Of a DNA stretch of 52,874 nucleotides, positions 19,058 through 26,079 are shown piece by piece (position 1 is the first letter of the stretch; each line of letters starts with the position of its first letter). The notes under the pieces are model-generated. The model ran no database searches, had not been told where the DNA came from, and saw nothing but the letters and a program-made list of their open reading frames with translations. The translations under genes were made by a program, and so were the position numbers. Source of the DNA: Planctomycetota bacterium (GTDB lineage: Bacteria > Planctomycetota > UBA1135 > GCA-002686595); the NCBI GenBank assembly GCA_014237855.1, contig JABACD010000023.1, positions 1 through 52,874 of the forward strand, read 5' to 3'.

Positions 19058-19497
19058 GATGTCTTGCCCGCTCAATCGTCCTTGAATGATGGCCGAGACG
19101 GTCGGATTGCGGGCTGCTCACCACGCCGGGAGTGGAAGGCTTGGGCCGGTCTCGAGCACGGGGGAAGGCTCCCTCGAATGGAAATCTGGGGGGCATTCGG
19201 CCCCGGCCTGAAGAACAGACTCGCCCTATTATTAGCTTCTGCTAAGGTGGACCGCCTCAATGATGCGATGGGGCTCCCGAGGCCGTCGCGGTAGTCAGTT
19301 CTCCCCACCTTTCCCGTCATGTTCCAACTTCACGTCTACTGCCGCAGGACCCTGAACACGATCCCCCCGCGGTCGGTCTCCTGCCCGTTCTCCGTGCAGA
19401 GCCCTGCCGTGCGATTCGCCTACCGGATCCCGCAGGGCTCTCTTCGTGGCACGCAGGAGCACAAAGCGGCCTCCCGAGTCGAGAGAGAGGATCTCGC
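19058..19497 (+). other. Leader region of the ABC importer, with predicted RNA structure
   Basis: Two folded segments stand out. AAGGTGG (19244-19250) pairs with CCACCTT (19305-19311), enclosing a GCCTC/GAGGC stem (19254-19258 with 19279-19283). Further on, AGAGCCCTGC (19398-19407) pairs perfectly with 19432-19441. Both lie upstream of the importer operon and could be a riboswitch-like leader, or the second could end the transcript of the preceding gene. I could not match them to a known riboswitch class. Confidence 0.35.
19398..19441 (+). terminator. Perfect 10-bp hairpin in the leader
   Basis: AGAGCCCTGC pairs with GCAGGGCTCT across a 24-base loop, 56 bases before the importer start. It may be a terminator or attenuator; a short TCTTC follows instead of a full T-tract. 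Confidence 0.4.
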
Positions 19498-20568
19498 GTG
19501 AAGTCCAAGATACTGCTCAGCGCCGCGATCTGGCTCTGCCTGATCTCCACGGCCCACGTCTGGCTCAACGTTGGATTTGGGAACCTGGGCCACAAGGTCC
19601 AGGTGATGATGGGCAAGGAGAAGCCGGTCCTTCAGGTCGGCTTTCTGCCAGTGACATGACACCTCACCTGCCCGGTCACCAGTTGGGTGACGAAACACGG
19701 TGAAGGAGGGTCGTTCTTTCGCAGCCGGAAGTTCACCGATTGGGCCACAGTGAAGGAGGCCCTGATCGCCAGGAGCATTGATGCGGTCTTCATCCTGGCG
19801 CCGATGGCGATGCAGCTGCGTGCGGATGGGGTACCAGTAAAAGTGGTCTACCTTGGACACCGTGATGGCACTGCAATCGTGGTTGGGACTGACAGCGATA
19901 TCGAGGACTTCGGCGACTTGCGGGGCAAGACCGTCGCGATCCCTAGCCGTTTCGCGAATCAGAACATCCTGATGCACAGGATGATGAAGAAGTGGAACAT
20001 GCCCTACGATTCGATCGAGTTGCAGGAAGTGCCTCCGCCCGAGCATCCTTCTGCTCTACGAGTTGGCGGCGTGGATGCCTACATCGTTGGAGAGCCCTTT
20101 GCTGCTCAGGCTGAGATGGATGGCTACGGTCGAGTCCTCTACCACACGAAGGACATATGGGAAGACTTCATTTCCTGTGTGCTGGTCGTGCGCGAGGAGC
20201 TGATTGAAGAGGATCCCGACCTCGTCCAGGAGCTTGTCGATGGAATTGCCAAGTCTGGTAAGTGGCTCGATGGGGATCTCGCGCACCGAATGAATGCGGC
20301 CGAGATGGCGGCCGAGCACTACTTTGGTCAGGATCCGGACTTGCTGAAGTTCGTGCTCAGTAAACCAGTCGACCGGGTCAAGTACACGAACTTGGCACCG
20401 CTCAAGAAGGACTTCGACGAGATCATGGAACTCGCCTTCGAGATTGATGTGCTCTCGCGGCGGGTTGAGTTCGAGGAGTACGTGGATGACTCCTTCGTCA
20501 GGCCATTGGAAGACATCGACTGGAACATGGAACTCCTACCAGAGGATCCAGATGGAGGGATACGATGA
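19498..20568 (+). CDS. ABC transporter solute-binding protein (NMT1/TauA-like), predicted selenoprotein
   Basis: GTG 19498 has a good ribosome site (GAGAGGAT) and the frame runs to 20568 with one interruption, TGA 19657-19659. Read as Sec, the 356-residue protein has an N-terminal membrane anchor (~5-28) and then the family opening VGFLPVT-U54-HLTC58-PVT, followed by FILAPMAMQLR, VYLGHRDGTA, DLRGKTVAIPSR and GEPFAAQ, typical of NMT1/SsuA-type binding proteins. From memory, homologs carry Cys at the U54 position (VTCHLTCPVT), giving a C/U-x-x-x-C pair. A SECIS-like hairpin follows the TGA. The stop overlaps the permease start (ATGA). A caller without recoding would start at GTG 19687 and lose the anchor and motif. 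The alternatives, nonsense mutation or sequencing error, are less likely given two more cases in the window. Ligand unknown. Confidence 0.85.
19660..19706 (+). promoter_or_regulatory. Predicted bacterial SECIS hairpin of the solute-binding protein
   Basis: Directly after TGA 19657, GTCACC (19675-19680) pairs with GGTGAC (19686-19691) around the loop AGTTG (19681-19685). A lower stem TCACC (19664-19668) pairs with GGTGA (19699-19703), with an internal loop between. The apical loop begins 21 nt after the TGA, has G at its second position and contains GU, as expected for SelB-binding elements. Confidence 0.75.
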
Positions 20569-21392
20569 TCCCCTGGCACTACATCCTGACCGTCTTGGCC
20601 ATCGGCTTGTTTGTCTGCTCCGGACGTCTGCCTGCCCGAATCGAACGATTCATACTCCCGATCTCGATCGGCCTGCTGGGACTTGCCGCCTGGCAGTTTG
20701 CCTGTGACTTTGTATTCGACGAATACACCCCGACTCCAGGCCAGACTGCCAGTGCCTTCCTCGAAATCGTGGGCAGCAACCGCCTGTGGAGCGACTCGAT
20801 CGCAAGCCTGTACCGTGTCACGTGGGGATTCTTCCTGGCTGTCGGACTCGGCATCCCCCTGGGGCTCTGGGTCGGGTGGTCGGCTCGTACCTTCACTGCG
20901 CTCAACCCGATCATTCAAGGGCTGCGGCCGATCTCTCCCATTGCCTGGATTCCCTTCGCAATCCTCTGGTTCAATATCGGCGACGGGGCTGGAATCTACC
21001 TGATCTTCTACGCCTCCTTCTTCCCGATACTGGTTGGTACGATTGCGGCGGTTCGCAACATCTCGCTCGTGCATCAGCGGTCGGCGAGGAACTTTGGCCT
21101 GACGGGAGTTGAGCTCTTTCGGCGCGTCGTCCTGCCAGCGGCCATGCCCCAGATAATCACCAGCCTACGAATCGCCCTGGGGGTTGCCTGGCTCGTGATC
21201 GTTGCGGCGGAGATGGTTGGAATGGCCAGCGGCCTCGGATATCTGATCAATGACGCCCGTAACATGGGGAACCGCTACGACCTGGTTGCAGCGACGATGC
21301 TCGTCATTGGCGGGATCGGAATTGTCCTGGACCTGTTGATCCGTCGGCTTGAGAACTTCGACGAGGTGCGCTGGGGGTACGAGCGAAGATGA
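20565..21392 (+). CDS. ABC importer permease (SsuC/TauC-like)
   Basis: The 275-residue membrane protein overlaps the preceding gene by ATGA and has GGAGGG five bases upstream. About six to seven hydrophobic segments are visible, and the cytoplasmic EAA-type loop reads RNFGLTGVELFRRVVLPAAM, which docks on the ATPase. The N-terminal pair of helices (WHYILTVLAIGLFVCSG and ILPISIGLLGLAAWQF) is slightly longer than in classical SsuC. It forms the channel for the ligand delivered by the predicted selenoprotein. The family imports sulfonates, nitrate, bicarbonate or thiamine precursors; the substrate here is not evident. Confidence 0.9.
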   Translation: MIPWHYILTVLAIGLFVCSGRLPARIERFILPISIGLLGLAAWQFACDFVFDEYTPTPGQTASAFLEIVGSNRLWSDSIASLYRVTWGFFLAVGLGIPLGLWVGWSARTFTALNPIIQGLRPISPIAWIPFAILWFNIGDGAGIYLIFYASFFPILVGTIAAVRNISLVHQRSARNFGLTGVELFRRVVLPAAMPQIITSLRIALGVAWLVIVAAEMVGMASGLGYLINDARNMGNRYDLVAATMLVIGGIGIVLDLLIRRLENFDEVRWGYERR

Positions 21393-22156
21393 GCAGTCAA
21401 TCGAACAGACCGAAGGTGGTCTTCGAGCGTATTTCCAAGAGCTTCCTCAAGCGTGAGGAGACCCTGCAGGTTCTGGATGACATCAACCTGGAGGTCGCTG
21501 ACGGGGAGTTCGTGTGCCTACTGGGGCCCTCTGGCTGTGGTAAGTCGACCCTGCTCAACATCGTCGGGGGGTTCGAGAAGGCTGACAGCGGTCGTGTGAC
21601 CATCGATGGTGAAGAGGTGACGGGGCCCAGCTCCCGCCGAATCTTCGTGTTCCAGGAGTACGGGATTTTTCCCTGGGCGTCGGTCTGGGACAACGTGGCT
21701 CTTGGGCTGCGGGACCGTCCGGAGTCGGAGCGCCGAAGGCTGGTGCAGGACACGATTGACATGGTTGGCCTGTCGGGATTCGAGCGCTCCTACCCCATGG
21801 AGCTCTCCGGTGGGATGAAGCAGCGTGTCGAGGTCGCGAGAGCCCTGGCTGTTTCCCCGGATGTGATCTACATGGACGAGCCCTTCGGCGCGCTGGACTC
21901 CCTGACCCGGCTGACCATGCGCTCGGAGATCATCCGTATCTGGGAGCAGGAGAAGAAGACCATTCTCTTTGTTACCCATGACGTGGACGAGTCCATCCAG
22001 CTGGCGGATCGAGTGGTCGTGCTGTCCTCGAGACCGGGGCGGATTGCAGATATCGTGGAGGTTGGGATGCAACATCCCCGGGACCTGGGCAGTCCGGAGT
22101 ACGGTCGAATCAAGAACCGGCTCTACGAGCTCCTCGGCGTGAATCACTCGGTCTAG
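21389..22156 (+). CDS. ABC importer ATPase (SsuB/TauB-like)
   Basis: 255 residues, starting within the stop of the permease gene (ATGA overlap). All motifs are intact: Walker A GPSGCGKST, Q-loop FQEYGIFPW, signature LSGGMKQRVEVARAL, Walker B VIYMDEPFGALD and H-loop FVTHDVDES. The Q-loop sequence FPW and the overall length match the nitrate/sulfonate/taurine subfamily. With the two preceding genes it completes one importer; no second operon gene follows. Confidence 0.93.
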   Translation: MSSQSNRPKVVFERISKSFLKREETLQVLDDINLEVADGEFVCLLGPSGCGKSTLLNIVGGFEKADSGRVTIDGEEVTGPSSRRIFVFQEYGIFPWASVWDNVALGLRDRPESERRRLVQDTIDMVGLSGFERSYPMELSGGMKQRVEVARALAVSPDVIYMDEPFGALDSLTRLTMRSEIIRIWEQEKKTILFVTHDVDESIQLADRVVVLSSRPGRIADIVEVGMQHPRDLGSPEYGRIKNRLYELLGVNHSV

Positions 22157-22496
22157 GGCACGTTTCCGCCCTGGAGCGGGACAAGGCCAAGCAGCCGGCA
22201 GATCCTCACCCTGCACCTGCCGTGGTGACTCCTTCTGCGCAATTGATCCTACCAGGGGGCTCGCCCACTGGTTTGGACCGACCGACCTGTTGGCTCTGGA
22301 TGTCGAAGCGAGCGATTCCGGACCTCGTTGCCCTCAGATTCTGGGTCAGAAGTGCTCTCTCAGGCCCGCAAGTGGTGACTCCACCCCATGCCCATCTCAG
22401 GGGGTGAATATTCGCTCCTGAGTCCTGGGTTGACCTTTGGATTGGCATGGCTGGATGCCGAAAACTGCTGTGTAGATCCACGAGCATTCGACCGTC
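22157..22496. other. Intergenic region before the PilZ gene
   Basis: About 340 bases without a convincing frame. TTGACC near 22430 could be a -35 element, but no good -10 follows at the right distance. Nothing else is seen. Confidence 0.3.
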
Positions 22497-23267
22497 ATGT
22501 TTTTTCGTCGAAAAAAGAATAAGAGGCCCAAGGGACAGCCTGAGCAGCGCGCCCACTACCGTTCTGAGCTTGGCAGTAATCACTCCCTGGAGATCACGCT
22601 GGAGCCTCCGGACAGATCGCTGATTCCCGCTGAATTGGTCAACCTGACGGTTCGTGGTGCCGGAGTGCGTGTTCCGGCAGAAACCGCCACCGGTCTGGAG
22701 GGCGACGATGTTCTCGAGGTGTGCATTAGCAGCAAGCGCGACCGCTGGACCATCAAGACGCCGGCAGTGGTACGCCAGGTCAATGAGGAGAGAGGCCACC
22801 TGAGCTGTGGGATCGAGTTCATCAACCTGGGCAATCTCTACAGCCAGATGGAAGACGCTCTGGGGCGTTACTTCAATCGTAGGGCTCACCTCCGAGTTCA
22901 CCCGCACTTCGATAGACCAGACTCGGTCACCCTCTCATCAATGGGCAACAAGATGATGGGGACCGTCTATGACCTGACGACTCACGGCCTGGGTATCGTC
23001 TTGAGTCATGTTGAAGCGGCCCCGCTGAAGCTCGAAACAGAGGCTCGCGTCAGTCTTCAGCTAGGTCGAAAGAAGGCCGTCCTCGACGGTCCAACGGTCA
23101 TCCGTCATCGCCGCAAGCTCTCCATGGGTGAGCTTGTCGGGGTTGAATTTGATCTGGAGCACGAGAGCGGCTTCGGCCAGCATCAGAAGCTACTCGGTGA
23201 GTACTGCGCCAAGCGGGAAAGGGAGATGGCGGCCTGGGACTCCTCCTTCGAGGGTGATGCTGCCTGA
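22497..23267 (+). CDS. Tandem PilZ-domain protein
   Basis: The 256-residue cytoplasmic protein has a basic start (FFRRKKNKRPK) and two PilZ-like halves. The first has R-x-x-x-R as RAHYR and N-x-T-x-x-G as NLTVRG; the second has RRAHLR and DLTTHG. In PilZ domains these two motifs bind cyclic-di-GMP, with Ser usual where Thr stands here in both copies. The conserved Arg residues favour real binding. It may read the cyclic-di-GMP level set by enzymes such as the HD-GYP protein at 11102-12259. It appears to be a single-gene transcript. Confidence 0.78.
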   Translation: MFFRRKKNKRPKGQPEQRAHYRSELGSNHSLEITLEPPDRSLIPAELVNLTVRGAGVRVPAETATGLEGDDVLEVCISSKRDRWTIKTPAVVRQVNEERGHLSCGIEFINLGNLYSQMEDALGRYFNRRAHLRVHPHFDRPDSVTLSSMGNKMMGTVYDLTTHGLGIVLSHVEAAPLKLETEARVSLQLGRKKAVLDGPTVIRHRRKLSMGELVGVEFDLEHESGFGQHQKLLGEYCAKREREMAAWDSSFEGDAA

Positions 23268-23652
23268 GCGAGAGCGCTCGTCGCGTCGGGCACGGTGGGC
23301 GAAGTTGTAGGCCGCGTAGTCCTCGTCCCTTGGAGGTCGCTCCTCCCAGCACCAGGAAAACAATTTCCTGCAGCAATCCTCGCGTATTGAGGTGGCTGAT
23401 CTTGTGGGGATGGGCGTCGAGGGGCCAGTAAGGGCTCCTGCATGGCCTTACGCCCCAAGTGGGGTTGGTCCTGTAATTCGAGCCAGCTAATCTGGTTTCC
23501 TTCGCTAGTGGGGAGACTAGTGAAAGCGGAATAGGGGAGAGAGCAGCTCTCGCTAATATGCTGTATTCTCCCGATTGGGCGTAGGAGTTGAGCTCCTGCA
23601 CGCATAAAGAGGATCTCGCCCTGCTCGGCATGCTAACTAGCCAGGAAACTTG
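23268..23652. other. Intergenic region with one small hairpin
   Basis: CAGGAAA (23353-23359) pairs with TTTCCTG (23364-23370) around a 4-base loop and may end the PilZ transcript. The AT-richer stretch near 23555-23580 is the likeliest promoter area for the HEAT gene, but no clear hexamers are seen. Confidence 0.35.
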
Positions 23653-25821
23653 ATGAAAAGGTACCCGCTCGCACTTCTCGTATTGTTCGCAGTCTTCGGT
23701 TCGGAGCAGGCCCACGCCCAGAAACTGCTGACTGTTGCCCTCCAGTACGGGGGTTGTCCCCCTGCGCCGCCCCCGCCGCCGCCTCCGCCGCCGCCGCCGT
23801 CTGGAGGAGGTCCTAGTTCAGGAGGAGGGGGGGCGTCTTCCGGCCCTACGACGCCTGGCCCTGGGACTAGTTCCCCGGGACCGGCGCATCCGACCACCCC
23901 TGGTCCCCAGGGCCCGGCCGCGCCGAGGGGTCCTAGCGGTCCGCGAACACCCGCTCCGCGGGCCCCAGCGGCTCCTCGAATTTCAGGCAAGCAGGGGCCG
24001 ATTACCCCCAAGCCTGTACTTGGAGGTGCGGATCTCTCCGAGTGGAGCTGGTGGTGGGCCTACAACCAGGATCCCTACCTGGACCTCAAACGCCGGGTAC
24101 TTGATGCCGGTGTTCTGACTGGTAGCGACGACTTCTTTCTTGGGGCGGGAGCCTCAAGAGAGGTCGTTTCGCTGCGACCCAGTGAGTCGATGATCCAGAC
24201 CAAGATCGGTCCTGCCTTGCTCGAGGCACTTCGAGAGGGAGAGGGCTGGGTTGAGGAAGGGTCCCTGATCTCACTTGGCAAGCTTCATCCGATCTACAAG
24301 CCTGAAGGGACGACGATCCTGGAGGTACTTCAGAGCTACGTCAACGACTCCAAGCAGCGAGTTGCCGACGCGGCTCTCTTCAGCATGGGGTTGATGGGAG
24401 ACTTCAGCTCGGCACGGGCATTGATTGCCATTGCCGGTGATGACGAACTTGGCCGTGAACTTCTCGAGTGTGAGCGTGTCTCGACTCGGAAGCGGTCCAT
24501 CGCAGCATTTGCCCTTGGCCAGCTCTCTGTGGCTGCGAACAACAACGATGTTCGTCGCTATGTCGTCCATGGTCTGAGTCGAATTCTCCGGGAAGACGAT
24601 CAGGCAAGTTCTGACCTCCACGTCGCCTGTGTCACGTCAATAGGGCTCGCAGGGCTGCCTTCAGAAGTAGACCCTCTCCAGCCAGTGAAGAGGCGCGGCA
24701 AGAATGCCACCACCTCGATGAGGAATCTGGAGGCACAGATTCGCTTTCTTGGAGAGGTCCTGGCGGACTCGAAGCGTGAGGATCTAGTACGGGCTCACGT
24801 GCCGAGGTCCATGGCGATGCTGACCAGAGGGGCAGACCCGCGCCATCAGGACCTCACCTTGGAGATCTTGCTTGATGCTCTCGATAGTGGCCGGCGCATG
24901 CCTCGCTTGGTTCGATATGGTCTCGTCGAGGCGGTTGGAGTTCTAGCTGACTCGGACAAGGACGCCATTGACAAGCATGCGCGCAAGAGCCTTCACCACG
25001 TGGTCTCCAAGGGGCAACCGATCGACAGGGGGCTGGCGCTGGTGGCGCTTGGCCTCTCCTCGAGTCGCGCTGGCGAAGACCTCGATGATCCTCTCGCAAG
25101 CTTCGGGACTGAGCGCAACTTCCTGATGAAGTACTTCGTGAACGGGAAGAGCAACACTCGGCAGTGGGCTGCACTGGCAATTGGCCTGCAGGGCTACCAT
25201 GTTCATGCCCATGGGGGTGACTTATCTGCCTCGACCGGTCGTGCTGTTGAAGCAATCTTTGGGCGCACCAAGTCCCCAATCAGTGCCGGCGCACACGCGA
25301 TCGCGCTGGGCCTACGAGGCGATATCGACTGCGTTCCCAGGTTGATCGAGCGATTGGAAGACTCAAGGGATGAGACCGTTCGCGCCCAGATCGCCATTGC
25401 CCTCGGGCTGATTGGTGAGCGTAGCGCGGTGCTAGCCCTGGAGCAGGTCATGGAGAGCTCGGATCACCTTCCCATGCTGCTTCGTGACAGCGCAATAGCG
25501 CTGGCACTACTCGGGCAGAAGGAAGTGGTCATTGACCTCGTGGAGGTTATTGCTGCCGGCGAGAGCCTGCCCGTGCTCGAAGGTGCCGTTGCTGCCCTGA
25601 GCTTGGTAGGGGATGCTCGTGCCGTGGATCCATTGGTCCGACTCTTGAATGACTCCGAACAGCAGGCTCTTACTCGAGGTCATGCTGCGATGGCGTTGGG
25701 TGTAATCTGCGAGACTTCCGACCTGTCTTGGAAGGCCTCATTCTCAAACCATCTCAACTACCATGCGATGGTTCCCACGCTGAATAACGAGGACGGGACA
25801 GGAGTCCTCAGCATTCGCTGA
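23653..25821 (+). CDS. Exported HEAT-repeat protein with Pro/Gly-rich N-terminus (Cys form)
   Basis: Start ATG 23653 (AGGAAAC upstream; the TTG just before adds one residue) gives 722 residues. A signal peptide (MKRYPLALLVLFAVFG) ends near AHAQ, followed by C35 in YGGCPPAPPP, a long poly-Pro run and a Pro/Gly/Ser/Ala linker to ~115. A Trp-rich motif (WSWWWAYNQDPYLDLKRR) opens a folded part built of helical HEAT-like repeats (~170-690; units such as RAQIAIALGLIGERSAV and RGHAAMALGVI). HEAT solenoids are protein-binding scaffolds. The gene has a paralog at 29000-31177 of nearly the same length, in which a TGA codon aligns with C35. Function unknown. Confidence 0.85.
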   Translation: MKRYPLALLVLFAVFGSEQAHAQKLLTVALQYGGCPPAPPPPPPPPPPPSGGGPSSGGGGASSGPTTPGPGTSSPGPAHPTTPGPQGPAAPRGPSGPRTPAPRAPAAPRISGKQGPITPKPVLGGADLSEWSWWWAYNQDPYLDLKRRVLDAGVLTGSDDFFLGAGASREVVSLRPSESMIQTKIGPALLEALREGEGWVEEGSLISLGKLHPIYKPEGTTILEVLQSYVNDSKQRVADAALFSMGLMGDFSSARALIAIAGDDELGRELLECERVSTRKRSIAAFALGQLSVAANNNDVRRYVVHGLSRILREDDQASSDLHVACVTSIGLAGLPSEVDPLQPVKRRGKNATTSMRNLEAQIRFLGEVLADSKREDLVRAHVPRSMAMLTRGADPRHQDLTLEILLDALDSGRRMPRLVRYGLVEAVGVLADSDKDAIDKHARKSLHHVVSKGQPIDRGLALVALGLSSSRAGEDLDDPLASFGTERNFLMKYFVNGKSNTRQWAALAIGLQGYHVHAHGGDLSASTGRAVEAIFGRTKSPISAGAHAIALGLRGDIDCVPRLIERLEDSRDETVRAQIAIALGLIGERSAVLALEQVMESSDHLPMLLRDSAIALALLGQKEVVIDLVEVIAAGESLPVLEGAVAALSLVGDARAVDPLVRLLNDSEQQALTRGHAAMALGVICETSDLSWKASFSNHLNYHAMVPTLNNEDGTGVLSIR

Positions 25822-25826
25822 ACTTC

Positions 25827-25846
25827 TCGGTCAGCAGACTGACCGA
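25827..25846 (+). terminator. 8-bp hairpin, first of a tandem pair
   Basis: TCGGTCAG pairs perfectly with CTGACCGA around a 4-base loop, six bases after the HEAT gene stop. A stronger hairpin follows at once. Confidence 0.45.
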
Positions 25847-25851
25847 TCCAG

Positions 25852-25892
25852 GGACCCCGCTGGAGCTGCTGTCGGCAGCTCCAGCGGGGTCC
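25852..25892 (+). terminator. Perfect 18-bp hairpin after the HEAT gene
   Basis: GGACCCCGCTGGAGCTGC (25852-25869) pairs without mismatch with 25875-25892 around a 5-base loop. TCTTG follows rather than a T-tract. The position and extreme stability make it the probable terminator. Confidence 0.65.
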
Positions 25893-26079
25893 TCTTGCAA
25901 GTTTCTTGGTGGTGGCCATACTCGGGTACTTCCCTGAGCGTGGCCCAGGTTTTTGACTCGTAAGAGTGCAACTCCGCTACGGTCATGAGCTACTTACAAT
26001 GCCCTGTGACTTCAGGCTCAAGCCGATCCGATTGGTCCTCTGGGCCAACAGGCAGTTTCAATCAGACAAGGAGAAATCC

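Noticed and set aside
19260..19300. Fluoride-riboswitch-like string GATGGGGCTC
   Set aside because: The flanking pairing and the downstream conserved block of that riboswitch are missing.
19687..20568. Solute-binding protein starting at GTG 19687
   Set aside because: This start lies inside the predicted SECIS hairpin, has no suitable ribosome site and removes the export signal and the conserved N-terminal motif.
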